Below, piece by piece: positions 1-9,276 of a DNA stretch of 64,000 nt (positions within the stretch are counted from its first letter, which is position 1; the number at the start of each line of letters is the position of its first letter). The translations under genes were made by a program, and so were the position numbers. Under the pieces are notes generated by a model. That model was not told the DNA's origin, searched no databases, and saw nothing but the letters and a program-made list of their open reading frames with translations. Origin of the DNA: DATJPR01 sp963843525 (GTDB taxonomy: Bacteria; Bacteroidota; Ignavibacteria; UBA10030; UBA6906); assembly GCA_963843525.1 (NCBI GenBank), contig CAWJKM010000007.1, forward strand, positions 868,001 to 932,000, given 5' to 3'.

Positions 1-2
1 CC

Positions 3-611
3 AACCTCACCGCCTGGATCGCGTACTCCTTGCGCGCAGAACAGCCGGAGAAAGTCGCCGAAGCGATGCGCAATATCTATCGGATTGTGGAGGAGGACAT
101 TCCGGTGGATCACGGGTTCGTCGTTCCGGGGGAATTTCCCGAACGGCTCCACGGCACGGACTTCCACAGCAGGGGAATGACTTTGAGTCCCTGGACGCCT
201 CCGACCTATCACTGGCTTGGCGTCGAGGGATTGCTCGGTCTGCATTGCACTTCGGACGGTGTGGAACTTAATCCTGCACTACCGGAATCGTGGCAATGGA
301 TAGCCGTGAAAGACCTGCCGCTCCTGGGCTCGACATTGAGCGCCTTTCTTTTTCACGGAACAGTGTATGCGTCGATGAAGGTGAACAGCCGTCTGCCGGT
401 AGTGGTCGGCAAACGGCTGGAAACTGCAACAGACGTCGGGAATATTATGGTCATCGCGCTTGCGGTGGCAGGCGAGGTGGTTGTGTTCATTTCGGGTTCT
501 GAAAAGACAGGAGGGATCATCCGGTATGAATGGAACGGCATGTGGAGCGAGCTCCCTTTCGAGATCGGTCGTGCCGGGGCGGAAGTTATCCGGGAGCCTT
601 ATGGTGTCTGA
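3..611 (+). CDS. Six-hairpin glycosidase-like protein, C-terminal part
   Basis: The reading frame is open from the window edge, so this is the last ~202 residues of a longer gene. It starts inside an (alpha/alpha)6-barrel-like region (AWIAYSLRAEQPEKVAEAM) and passes through WTPPTYHWLGVEGLLGLH, followed by a short beta-rich tail. This resembles the C-terminus of amylo-alpha-1,6-glucosidase, GH63 or related six-hairpin glycosidases, but family and substrate cannot be fixed without the N-terminus. The stop overlaps the start of the next secreted glycosidase-like gene by 11 bases, so they are probably co-transcribed. Inferred role: glycoside cleavage in a glycan-degradation locus. Confidence 0.6.
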   Translation, partial: NLTAWIAYSLRAEQPEKVAEAMRNIYRIVEEDIPVDHGFVVPGEFPERLHGTDFHSRGMTLSPWTPPTYHWLGVEGLLGLHCTSDGVELNPALPESWQWIAVKDLPLLGSTLSAFLFHGTVYASMKVNSRLPVVVGKRLETATDVGNIMVIALAVAGEVVVFISGSEKTGGIIRYEWNGMWSELPFEIGRAGAEVIREPYGV

Positions 612-3177
612 TCATTCCGGCGGCAGGGTGACCGGCCGGCGAAAGATGTTTTGGATGTTGTGGGGGATCATGGGTGTTGTTTCCGTTGCAGGGTTCGCCC
701 AGACATCGGGCGATCCACTGCAGTATCATTTTCCGTTGGGGTATGGCCAGGTCGAGGTGGGGGGGCCGTTCGTCGGAGCTGAATTCCATGACAGCCGTCC
801 GTTGCCCTCGCGGATCTCATTCTATTCTCCCGTTGCGAACAGCATCGATCTGAGCACCGACTACTGGAAACGTGGTGATTCCCGTCCCATGGCTGTAGGG
901 CTCTGCATCGATGGTCGTGATCCGCGCTGGATCGGAAGAGATGCATGGGAGTACATTCTCAGCCCCCATCGCGTGAGCTTTCTGCATGCCATGGATAGCG
1001 TGGACTGTTCATTGACCTATGAGTTCGGATTGCACGAACCCATCATGACGTTGCGGATGAGATTCCTGAACACCGGGAAGGCGGAACACCACATTGAGGC
1101 GTACTATCATCTGAAGACGACGCTTCGCACCTGTCAGACGTACGCAAGATTTGACACAGCGTCCATGTTCTACGATGAAAATACCGACGCTGTCATTGCG
1201 CGCTTCCCGCAACCGCAAACGGATGAGGCTGCTGTCTTTATCCAGAACGAGGCGGAGCGCCCAACGGGATGGGCTTTGGATGCGCGTGAATTGGCGATTA
1301 CTGACTCCGGCACTTCACGATGGAGTGGGAAGACCATCCCCCGCGCAACATCGGCGCTCAAGCCCATCCCAGGGTGTGCGGCGTTTACGTACGATCGTGC
1401 CGTCGCCCCGGGGGATTCTCTGGTCGTCGTCCTGGTGATCGGAAGCTGCGAAAACGCCGAGGCTGCCGGGATGGTAAAGCTCATGCCGAAGTTGTGGTCC
1501 GATGACGTCAAGGCCTACGATCGATACGTGAGGGCGCATTCTGTGTTCAGGCCGGTGATTCGCACCGGTGATCCGTGGGTCGACCGTTCCGCCATCTGGG
1601 CCCGGGCAATCCTTGCTTCCAACGCCCACTATCTTGATGGGGAAATTGTCCCCATGCCCTGTCCCGCCGAATACAACTTCTTTTTCACGCACGATATGCT
1701 GCTGACCGACCTTGCGGCGGTGGCCTTCGATCCGCACCGGGTGAAGAAGGATCTTCTGAGCCTTGCATCCCACGCACGTGACAGCGTCATCCCGCACGCA
1801 TACTACTGGCGGGACGACGGATTCAAAACCGAGTACTGTCCCCCTGACGACTGGAACCACCTCTGGTTTGTCCTTGCGGCGGCGACGTACCTGAGACACA
1901 CGATGGACACTACAGTAGTGGAACGTTTGTACCCGCTGCTGACAAAGAGCATGGCTGATGCGCGGCGGCGATTGGGTAAGGATCACCTCATGTATGCGGC
2001 CGCTCCGGACTGGTGGGATATAGGGAAAGACGCCGGCCCGAGATCATACATGACCGTCCTGGTCATCCGCGCGTTGCGCGATTACACGTTCATCAGTGCC
2101 GTTCTCAAGAAACGGGATCATAACCTCGAGAAGTTGGAAGCGACCGCCCGTTTGATGCAGGAGAGCCTGCCGAAGAGATTGTGGGATGATAAGGTCAAGT
2201 ACCTGATGAACGAGAACGGTGGCAGGGAGGACACGCATCTGTACATGGGATCGCTCCTTGCGCCGGTCTTCGGCGTCCTCGACACCGTCCGCTCACGGGA
2301 GCTCGTTTCGACCGCTGAACGGGTCCTGCTCGCGCCGGGCGTCGGCATCCGAACAGTCATGCCGGCTGACTTTCACACGGATTCCCTGCGCGCGGCGTTC
2401 CATTTTGCAGGTAACGAAGCCGGCGATCCATATCTCTACGCAAATGGCGGCGTGTGGCCTCACGACAACGCCTGGTATGCGCTCGCCTTGCGGTCGGTAG
2501 GGAGAGTCGACGACGCTTTCAAATTCTACCGGTCGACCATGACCCTCGACGGCGTCACAAACAGCCCGAAGGGGCAGCCGGCGTTTTACGAGTACCGGTT
2601 TTCCGACACTTCTTCGCCCGAATACGGGAAGATTGATAAACCGTCGTTCCTCTGGGCAGCAGGCTTCACACTCTACACCGCATACCGACTCCTGGGATTT
2701 GACGAGAACGTATGGAATCTTTCTCTTTCGAGGTCTCTGCCAACCGCAATAGACACCGCCAGCTGTTCCTATGAGTTTTGGAGGGAGAAAAAAGTGAAGG
2801 TGTCCCGTGCTGCCGTTGGCTTCACGGCTGACGGTATGTCGATCCCCTCCCGGGTCATCCCGCTCTCCTGTCGGGCGAGCAAGGCCTGGACTGTCGGGTT
2901 TTCGAGCGAAACAACTCCGTGCCTGGAATCGGTAAATGCAGTCCTGGAGAGCGTAGAGTATGATCCCGGGAAGCGGAATCTCTCCTTCTCGATCAGATCA
3001 TTCAAGGGACATTCGGTGGTGGCAGAAGTCACTTCCGGTGCCATTCCTAGGCAAGCCCTTGTGGAAGGGCGGAAAGTCTCGAAAATCGACCATCAGGATC
3101 TCTCCAGTGGGCAGGTGATGACGAAGATCGAATTCTCTGGGAAGGATGGAGCGCAGAGGGTCGTTTTCGAGTTTTGA
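601..3177 (+). CDS. Secreted six-hairpin glycosidase-like protein
   Basis: The protein has 858 residues when started at ATG 601, chosen because it gives a basic N-terminus and a hydrophobic segment (MFWMLWGIMGVVSVAGFAQ) that reads as a signal peptide; the longer open frame upstream overlaps the previous gene. Residues ~1-300 look beta-rich (GH15/GH63-type N-terminal domain). Residues ~310-700 are helical with aromatic and acidic motifs (PAEYNFFFTHDMLLTDL, DWNHLWFV, PDWWDIGKDAGPRSY, GGVWPHDNAWYALAL) typical of (alpha/alpha)6 glycosidases. Asp or Glu residues in these motifs are candidate catalytic acids. The exact family is not recognised. Likely periplasmic or exported; it sits in a run of glycan-degrading genes. 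Confidence 0.7.
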   Translation: MVSDHSGGRVTGRRKMFWMLWGIMGVVSVAGFAQTSGDPLQYHFPLGYGQVEVGGPFVGAEFHDSRPLPSRISFYSPVANSIDLSTDYWKRGDSRPMAVGLCIDGRDPRWIGRDAWEYILSPHRVSFLHAMDSVDCSLTYEFGLHEPIMTLRMRFLNTGKAEHHIEAYYHLKTTLRTCQTYARFDTASMFYDENTDAVIARFPQPQTDEAAVFIQNEAERPTGWALDARELAITDSGTSRWSGKTIPRATSALKPIPGCAAFTYDRAVAPGDSLVVVLVIGSCENAEAAGMVKLMPKLWSDDVKAYDRYVRAHSVFRPVIRTGDPWVDRSAIWARAILASNAHYLDGEIVPMPCPAEYNFFFTHDMLLTDLAAVAFDPHRVKKDLLSLASHARDSVIPHAYYWRDDGFKTEYCPPDDWNHLWFVLAAATYLRHTMDTTVVERLYPLLTKSMADARRRLGKDHLMYAAAPDWWDIGKDAGPRSYMTVLVIRALRDYTFISAVLKKRDHNLEKLEATARLMQESLPKRLWDDKVKYLMNENGGREDTHLYMGSLLAPVFGVLDTVRSRELVSTAERVLLAPGVGIRTVMPADFHTDSLRAAFHFAGNEAGDPYLYANGGVWPHDNAWYALALRSVGRVDDAFKFYRSTMTLDGVTNSPKGQPAFYEYRFSDTSSPEYGKIDKPSFLWAAGFTLYTAYRLLGFDENVWNLSLSRSLPTAIDTASCSYEFWREKKVKVSRAAVGFTADGMSIPSRVIPLSCRASKAWTVGFSSETTPCLESVNAVLESVEYDPGKRNLSFSIRSFKGHSVVAEVTSGAIPRQALVEGRKVSKIDHQDLSSGQVMTKIEFSGKDGAQRVVFEF

Positions 3178-3270
3178 CACAGGAGAAGGGGAGTCACTAA
3201 GAGAGGATGTCTTGTCCTGAAGGAAGTATGAATCATCGATTGTATGCACTAGAATATGCCTGAGGCTGAT

Positions 3271-3299
3271 TTACCTAATTGGTTGTAATATAATATATT
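3271..3299 (+). promoter_or_regulatory. Possible promoter for the alcohol dehydrogenase gene
   Basis: TTACCT at 3271-3276 and TATATT at 3294-3299 are separated by 17 bases, about 23 bases before the start codon at 3323. The surrounding AT-rich palindromic run (taatataatatatta) stands out from the GC-rich neighbourhood. The -35 match is weak, and promoter rules in this bacterial group can differ, so this is tentative. Confidence 0.3.
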
Positions 3300-3322
3300 A
3301 TGCGTAACATAAAGAGAACTGG

Positions 3323-4342
3323 ATGAAGGTTGGTTTATTTGAAAAACCCGGATCCCTTCGTGTGGTGAACAAAGATCTCCGTCGGCTCGGCGAGGGGGAG
3401 GTGCTGGTGCGGGTTGAAGCCTGCGGGATTTGCGGTACCGATCTTCACATCGTTGACGGGAGCTCAAGGTCGACGCCTCCGGTGGTTTTAGGGCATGAAT
3501 ACGCCGGAATAGTGGAAGACGTCGGTCCAGGGATCAAAAAAGATGGTTGCCTAGGCTGCCATGTTTCTGTGGACCCCAATATTTCCTGCGGCAGGTGCTT
3601 TTTCTGCAGGCGGGGCCTTGTCCACCTCTGCAGCAACCTCCGCGCCCTCGGCGTCGACCTGGATGGCGGAATGGCAGAATACTCTATCGTGCCCGAGCCC
3701 CAAATCCACCGGCTCCCTCCAGGGATGGATGGAGATACCGGGGCGCTGATCGAGCCGGTATCATGTGTGGTCCATGGGATCGACAGGGCGCGCATTTCGC
3801 CCGGCGACACTGTGGTTATCCTTGGCGGGGGGACAGTGGGCCTCATTATGCTCCAGCTAGTGCAACATGCGGGAGCGGCAAAGACATTGGTCGTCGAACC
3901 AGTGCCCCATAAACGTGAACTTGCCCTTCGCCTCGGGGCAACATTGGTTATGGATCCGGCTTCGGGCGACGTGGAGGCGTGGGTGCGCGCCAATACGGAA
4001 GTCGGGGCGGATCTTGTCATCGAATGTGCCGGCCGGCCTGAGACCATGCAGTTGAGCCTCGACCTTGCCCGGCGAGGAGGAGTGGTGGAATTCTTCGGCG
4101 TCTGCCCGATCGGCGTGTCCATCCCTGTTGAACCGAATCTGGTCTATGCGAAAGAACTCACCATCGTCGGGTCGTATGTCAATCCGCATACCTTCACCCG
4201 CGCCGCGGCATTGCTCCAGGCATCGGCCGTCCGGCCGAACGAACTTGAAATCCAGCATTTCCCTCTGGACGGACTCCACGAGGCGTTCGAAGCGTTGCGC
4301 ACAGGGAGCACACTGAAAAGCATGATCCACCCGGGACGGTGA
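3323..4342 (+). CDS. Zinc-dependent medium-chain alcohol dehydrogenase
   Basis: The 339-residue protein has the full zinc MDR layout: catalytic zinc ligands C37 (CGICGTDLH) with H58-E59 (LGHEYAG), and structural zinc cysteines C89, C92, C95 and C103 in a C-x2-C-x2-C-x7-C arrangement. A Rossmann glycine motif (VVILGGGTVGL) follows near residue 160. It belongs to the sorbitol/threonine dehydrogenase-like branch and should oxidise a polyol, sugar or secondary alcohol with NAD(P); the substrate cannot be read from sequence. It lies between two secreted glycosidase-like genes, so a sugar-derived substrate is plausible. Length is normal for the family. Confidence 0.88.
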   Translation: MKVGLFEKPGSLRVVNKDLRRLGEGEVLVRVEACGICGTDLHIVDGSSRSTPPVVLGHEYAGIVEDVGPGIKKDGCLGCHVSVDPNISCGRCFFCRRGLVHLCSNLRALGVDLDGGMAEYSIVPEPQIHRLPPGMDGDTGALIEPVSCVVHGIDRARISPGDTVVILGGGTVGLIMLQLVQHAGAAKTLVVEPVPHKRELALRLGATLVMDPASGDVEAWVRANTEVGADLVIECAGRPETMQLSLDLARRGGVVEFFGVCPIGVSIPVEPNLVYAKELTIVGSYVNPHTFTRAAALLQASAVRPNELEIQHFPLDGLHEAFEALRTGSTLKSMIHPGR

Positions 4343-4381
4343 TCGCCGATGGACCGCGCCCGGGAACCAGGAGAAATGGTG

Positions 4382-5812
4382 ATGTTGTCGAAATTCCACT
4401 ACGAGCGGAGTCCGTTCGGCAAGCTGTTTTTTGTCGCCCTGTTCGCCTTCGCTCTCGCCGACTGTGCACCCGCTCAACAGCCGCTGGTAAACTTTTCATA
4501 TCTGCAGCACCTCACAGAAGCCATTTTTCTCGATGGCGATTCCGTCGATATCGTCCATGTCTATGCAAATTTCCCCTCCTACCAGTGGGTTGAAGCGGCC
4601 GATGCGGGCGTCGAGGGGACAGCCTGTGTCGATGACGCCGCGCGTGCAGCGATCGTGTATCTCCGGCATTTCGAATTGACGGGGGATCCGCAAAGTGCTC
4701 GCCATGCAAAAGCTCTCTTGAGATTCGTCCTGGCGATGCAAGCCAAAGACGGAGAGTTTTACAATTTTCTGCACAGGGATCATACCATCAATACCACCGG
4801 AAGGACAAGCGTCAAATCGTTCGGCTGGTGGGCAGCCCGTGCGATGTGGGCGATCGGAACGGGGTTCCGGGTCCTTGCGAAGGATGATTCATTGTTTGCC
4901 GGTCGGCTCCAGCAAGCGTTTCTTCGCGGCTATCCCCATGTGGAAAAACTCCTCGAACGCTACGGCACAGTCGATACCGTGTCGGGTTACGCAGTCCCAA
5001 GGTGGCTCCCGTACGATTCCGGCGCGGATGTGACCGCGGAACTTCTCCTCGGTCTTGTCGAGTATGCATCGCAGACGCACGATCCGGCGGTCCTCCGCTC
5101 GATTCACAAGCTGGCGGACGGCATCATGCTGATGCAGGACGGATCAGCCGGAGAGTTTCCGTTCGGACTCCACCGGTCCTGGGAGACACAGTGGCATATG
5201 TGGGGCAATGCACAGACCCAGGTGCTCGCGGAGGCAGGGAAAAGATTTGGAGACAGTGCGATGATCGCTTCGGGAAAACGGGAGGCAGATGGATTCTACA
5301 GCAGATTGTTGATCGACGGCTTCATAAAAGAGTGCGACATTGCGAAGCCAAATTCCGCCGTCCGGTACGAACAGATTGCCTATGCCGTGCGACCGATGGC
5401 CCTGGGGCTGCTCCGCCTTTACGAAGCAACCGGAAACCGCGACTATGCGGTTATGGCGGGTTTGGCCGGCTCATGGTTGTTCGGAAACAACGTACTGCAC
5501 CAAATGATGTACGACCCGTCCACCGGGCGCTGCTACGACGGCATCCGGGATTCGGTCTCATTGAACAAGAATGCCGGCGCGGAATCCACCATCGAGGCCC
5601 TCTCTACCGTTGTGGAGCTCGATCACGCCCCCGAAGCAAAACGATTCCTGTTCTTCAAGAAAGTCTCGACCATTCATACTGAGCGCCGGGTGGCAGCCCT
5701 CTTCAGGGACGATGCCGGCAATGAAGTCACGGTCGACCTGGAGATGCCGCGGGGCAGTCTCTTTGTTCTCGAAGGCGCCGCCAGCCGGAAATTTCAGGAA
5801 GAGAAGCAATGA
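4382..5812 (+). CDS. Secreted glycosidase-like protein, helical barrel
   Basis: The start at ATG 4382 is preferred because AGGAG lies 8 bases upstream; ATG 4349 and ATG 4376 are alternatives. The N-terminus has a hydrophobic signal segment (LFFVALFAFALADCAPAQQ). The mature protein shows repeated helix-helix signatures with conserved acids and aromatics: EGTACVDDAARAAIVYLRHF, FGWWAARAMWAIG, LHRSWETQWHMWGNAQ and NAGAESTIEALSTV. These suggest an (alpha/alpha)6 or (alpha/alpha)7 fold of GH-type enzymes or polysaccharide lyases; the family is not identified. The stop overlaps the next start by 4 bases (ATGA), so the two are translationally coupled. Probably acts in the periplasm or outside the cell on oligosaccharides. 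Confidence 0.65.
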   Translation: MLSKFHYERSPFGKLFFVALFAFALADCAPAQQPLVNFSYLQHLTEAIFLDGDSVDIVHVYANFPSYQWVEAADAGVEGTACVDDAARAAIVYLRHFELTGDPQSARHAKALLRFVLAMQAKDGEFYNFLHRDHTINTTGRTSVKSFGWWAARAMWAIGTGFRVLAKDDSLFAGRLQQAFLRGYPHVEKLLERYGTVDTVSGYAVPRWLPYDSGADVTAELLLGLVEYASQTHDPAVLRSIHKLADGIMLMQDGSAGEFPFGLHRSWETQWHMWGNAQTQVLAEAGKRFGDSAMIASGKREADGFYSRLLIDGFIKECDIAKPNSAVRYEQIAYAVRPMALGLLRLYEATGNRDYAVMAGLAGSWLFGNNVLHQMMYDPSTGRCYDGIRDSVSLNKNAGAESTIEALSTVVELDHAPEAKRFLFFKKVSTIHTERRVAALFRDDAGNEVTVDLEMPRGSLFVLEGAASRKFQEEKQ

Positions 5813-8800
5813 GGATTTTCCATAGAGTCGGAGGCCCGGCGATCCTTGCCTGTGCACTCCTGATCAACTGTTTAACCCTGGACCGCGTCATGCTTGCACA
5901 GCAAATCCCGATCCCGAGAATCGAGCAGATGTCCGCCATGCCGGCCCCGTATCTTATGCGCGATTGGAAGCAGGTCGCGCGGGGCTACGACTCGCTGGTG
6001 TTTAACACCGCACTTCAGGGACAGTACCTGCCGCTGTCCAAGAAATACACTGCGACGACAAACTATCCGGGGATTGAGACCTTTGCCCTCCAGTCGTACG
6101 TTGGGTCTTCACTGGATAACGGCGAGGGCATCAACTGCATTCCGGCGATTGTGGGGGCATCGCTCGCCGGAATCGACAAGAGCAATCAGCAGGGTGTGAA
6201 CTGGGTGCAGATGTGCAGAGAGTGGTTCAACAAAGCCAACGGCCAGAATGTCTATCTCAATTCCCCCGGCGGAACCACGCCTGACGACTGGTGGTACCAG
6301 ACGATGCCGAACGTGTTCTTCTATCAACTGTACAGTCTGTATCCCGGGAGTGCCGATTTTGCATCGCAGTTCGTCTCGGTGGCAGACCGCTGGCTTGCGG
6401 CTTTGCAGGCAATGGGGGGGTCGACCGCACCATGGAGCATCGCCAATGTGAACCACCAGGCTTTTAATTTTTCGACGATGAAGCCGGTGGATGCGACGTG
6501 GGTGGAACCGGAGGCGGCGGGCGCGATCGCGTGGATGCTCTATCAGGCATTTATTGTTACGGGCGATCAACGCTATCGCGAAGGGGCGGAGTTGGCGATG
6601 GAATCGCTGCTCGTGTACAACACCAACCCATCGTATGAATTACAGCTGCCGTACGGCGTTTGCGTTGCCGCGCGCATGAACGCCGAATTGGGTACCACCT
6701 ACGACCTCACGAAGATGTTGAACTGGTGCTTTTCGAATGGCGACGGGACACTGCGGCAGTGGGGAGTCAGTGTGGGCACATGGGGAGGATTTGATTGTTC
6801 CGGACTGGTCGGAGAAATCAATCATTCGAACGACTACCCATTCTTCATGAACGGAGTGGAGCAGGCAGGCGCCCTCACCCCGGTGGTGCGATATGACGAT
6901 CGCTATGCCCGTGCGATGGGGAAATGGATCCTGCACCTCGCCAACGCTTCGCGCCTGTTCTACACGAGCTTTCTCCCCGACGACCACCAGGACAGTTACG
7001 TGTGGGGGCATCAATACGATCCGGAATCGTGGATCGCCCACGAGTCGTTGCGCCAGTACAACCCGTCGAACAGCGCAATCACTCCGTATCTGACGGGCGA
7101 TGCGATCCAGGGTGGATGGGCCCCCACGAATTTCGCGCTGTACGGAGCTTCGCACGTCGGTATCCTGGCCGGCATTCTCGACACGACGGATGTTCCGATG
7201 GTTCTTCGCATCGATCTCCTGAAGACCGACTATTTCCACGGTCCCGCATATCCCACGTACCTTTTCTATAATCCTTATCAGTCGGACACGACTGTTGCGT
7301 TGAATGTCGGACAGGGATCCTTCGATCTGTACAACACGGTGACAAAACAATTCCTCGCTCACGGGGTCAGCGGGACAACTCCCATCGTCATTCCCGCCGA
7401 CGGTGCGGTGGTTGTGGTGCTGGCACCTGCCGGCGGCACGCTGAGTTATCGGCTCGATCAGACTCTGATCGACAGCGTCGTCGTGGACTATCGGTCAGGG
7501 CGAGCCGTGATGAATTACCCTCCGCGGGTCAAGGCTCTTGCGCCGGTTCTCCCTGCGGTGCCCCTGAGCGGAACGACGGACGTGTATTGCACGGCGACCG
7601 ACCGGGATGGAGATTCACTGGGGTATACCTGGGCGGCTTCGGAAGGAGTTCTCAGCGGGTCCGGACGCGTTGTGCATTGGACGGCGCCGGATACTGCAGG
7701 ACATGCCGTTCTGGAGTGCACCGTCAGCGACGGACGCGGGGGGCAGACTCTTGCGAGGGATACGATCCAGGTGATTCAGCGGACGAATGCCCCGCCGGTG
7801 ATCCTCCGGTTCAATGCCTTACCCCGCAAGCTTAATCTCGGGGGCGCATCCACGATCGAGTGCGTCGCCACCGACCCCGATAATGATACGCTTCACTTTG
7901 CATGGTCTGATAGCGTTGGGACTCTTTCCGGCGACGGCCCGATCGTTCATTGGACGGCGCCGGGAGCAGCGGGGGATTACCCCATCACTTGCGCAGTAGA
8001 TGACGGGTACGGAGGTTCGACAAGGCGGAGCATCTTCCTCGAAGTCCGGGATCTTTCCATCACGCAGAGCGGTTCGCTGGTCGCCTGGTACCCGTTCAAC
8101 GGCAACGCCGATGACGGCACAGGGCACGGCCACAACGGGACGGTGAATTCCGCCCTTCTCGTGGCTGACCGGGCGGGCAATCCGAACAGCGCGTATGCAT
8201 TCAACGGGACAAGCAATTCGATTGTGGTGCCGAACGATTCTTCCCTCAATTTTCAAAAGTCCCTGACGGTCAACCTCTGGATGAAAGTGGGGACATTTTA
8301 CCCGACGAGGGAACAGTATGTGATCTCTCACGGCAACTGGCAGGACCGGTGGAAACTCTCGCTTTCGCCCATCACGAACAAGCTCCGTTTGACTGTGAAG
8401 AACGCACAGGGACAAATCAAGGACCTCGATGGGGATTCCCCGCTCGTTCTGGATAGCGTATACAATGTCACCGGGGTCTATGACGGGACGGATCTGGAGT
8501 TGTATCTCAATGGCCAGCTCGACGCATTCACCCCGTTTTCCGGTTCTATCAACATGACGACGGTGGCGCTGACAATCGGGCAGGACCTTCCCGGCGACGA
8601 CAATTACGACTTCAACGGTACTCTGGACGACATCCGGATCTATGATTACGCGCTGCCATACAGCGTGATTGGCGCACTGGCGACCACGTCGGTTGACGAG
8701 CAGTCAGCCCCGGCCATTCCGACATCGACCATGCTCGAGCAGAACTATCCGAACCCGTTCAATCCGAAAACAGTAGTCAGTAGTCAGTGGACAGTAGACA

Positions 8801-8985
8801 GTAAGGTACGGCTTGCGGTGTATGATCTTCTTGGGCGGGAGGTGGCAGTGATCGCAAACGGCCGATATCCGGCTGGAAGATACTCGTTCACTTTTGATGG
8901 GAGTGGGCTGGCCAGCGGGGTGTACTTCTATCGCCTTACGGCCGGTGAGAAAGTAATAACGCACAAGATGGTGCTTCTCAAATAA
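5809..8985 (+). CDS. T9SS-exported multidomain protein with LamG domain
   Basis: The 1058-residue protein has an N-terminal signal peptide (residues 1-30). A large catalytic-like domain of about 540 residues follows, with many Trp and Asp residues (DDWWYQTMPNVFFYQLY, DATWVEPEAAGAIAWMLYQAF). Two Ig/PKD-like domains come next (~568-655 and ~656-750, each with D-G-D/D-N-D and GDY/GHA ... C motifs), then a LamG/concanavalin-like domain (~757-960, LVAWYPFNGNADD start). A type A T9SS sorting domain closes the protein (~975-1058: NYPNPFNP, VYDLLGREV, GLASGVYFYRL, MVLLK). It should cross the outer membrane by T9SS and be anchored or released after C-terminal cleavage. It overlaps the upstream gene by 4 bases. 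Part of the sorting domain is encoded by a CAGTAG-type repeat (8771-8805). Confidence 0.85.
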   Translation: MRIFHRVGGPAILACALLINCLTLDRVMLAQQIPIPRIEQMSAMPAPYLMRDWKQVARGYDSLVFNTALQGQYLPLSKKYTATTNYPGIETFALQSYVGSSLDNGEGINCIPAIVGASLAGIDKSNQQGVNWVQMCREWFNKANGQNVYLNSPGGTTPDDWWYQTMPNVFFYQLYSLYPGSADFASQFVSVADRWLAALQAMGGSTAPWSIANVNHQAFNFSTMKPVDATWVEPEAAGAIAWMLYQAFIVTGDQRYREGAELAMESLLVYNTNPSYELQLPYGVCVAARMNAELGTTYDLTKMLNWCFSNGDGTLRQWGVSVGTWGGFDCSGLVGEINHSNDYPFFMNGVEQAGALTPVVRYDDRYARAMGKWILHLANASRLFYTSFLPDDHQDSYVWGHQYDPESWIAHESLRQYNPSNSAITPYLTGDAIQGGWAPTNFALYGASHVGILAGILDTTDVPMVLRIDLLKTDYFHGPAYPTYLFYNPYQSDTTVALNVGQGSFDLYNTVTKQFLAHGVSGTTPIVIPADGAVVVVLAPAGGTLSYRLDQTLIDSVVVDYRSGRAVMNYPPRVKALAPVLPAVPLSGTTDVYCTATDRDGDSLGYTWAASEGVLSGSGRVVHWTAPDTAGHAVLECTVSDGRGGQTLARDTIQVIQRTNAPPVILRFNALPRKLNLGGASTIECVATDPDNDTLHFAWSDSVGTLSGDGPIVHWTAPGAAGDYPITCAVDDGYGGSTRRSIFLEVRDLSITQSGSLVAWYPFNGNADDGTGHGHNGTVNSALLVADRAGNPNSAYAFNGTSNSIVVPNDSSLNFQKSLTVNLWMKVGTFYPTREQYVISHGNWQDRWKLSLSPITNKLRLTVKNAQGQIKDLDGDSPLVLDSVYNVTGVYDGTDLELYLNGQLDAFTPFSGSINMTTVALTIGQDLPGDDNYDFNGTLDDIRIYDYALPYSVIGALATTSVDEQSAPAIPTSTMLEQNYPNPFNPKTVVSSQWTVDSKVRLAVYDLLGREVAVIANGRYPAGRYSFTFDGSGLASGVYFYRLTAGEKVITHKMVLLK
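8770..8806 (+). repeat. CAGTAG/CAGTGG repeat tract inside a coding region
   Basis: The DNA contains tandem near-copies of a 7-base unit (cagtagtcagtagtcagtgg, then acagtagacagtaag) and encodes VVSSQWTVDSK in the T9SS sorting domain. A similar tract (agtaagcagtagacagtaag and continuing) lies in the noncoding DNA at 9179-9230. Confidence 0.75.
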
Positions 8986-9230
8986 GGGAACAGGGGACAG
9001 GATGAGGCAATGGGAGTAAGAAGAAGGGAAGTAAGAAGTAAGAAGAAGGAGAGTAAGAAGAAGGAAGTAAGAAGAAAGCGGGAACGTAGTGCTTCTTCGC
9101 TTCCCCCTTCTCCCATTCTCACCTTCCCCCATTCTCCCCTTCCCCCCTTCTCCCAGTCTCCCCTTCTCACGAGCCAATTGAGTAAGCAGTAGACAGTAAG
9201 CAGTAAGCAGGAAGCAGTAAGCAGGAAGCG
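8986..9230. repeat. Polypurine then polypyrimidine low-complexity tract
   Basis: After the stop codon the + strand is almost pure purine with T punctuation (gtaagaagaagggaagtaag and similar) to about 9085. It then switches to pyrimidine (cttcccccttctcccattct and similar) to about 9170, followed by an agtaagcag-type tandem tract to 9230. The two halves are roughly inverted complements, so a long imperfect hairpin or triplex-forming DNA is possible. No gene is supported in this stretch. Confidence 0.8.
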
Positions 9231-9276
9231 TCTCCATCACAGAGTTTCCGAGGCCCAACCTCGCGGTCAGGAGAAA

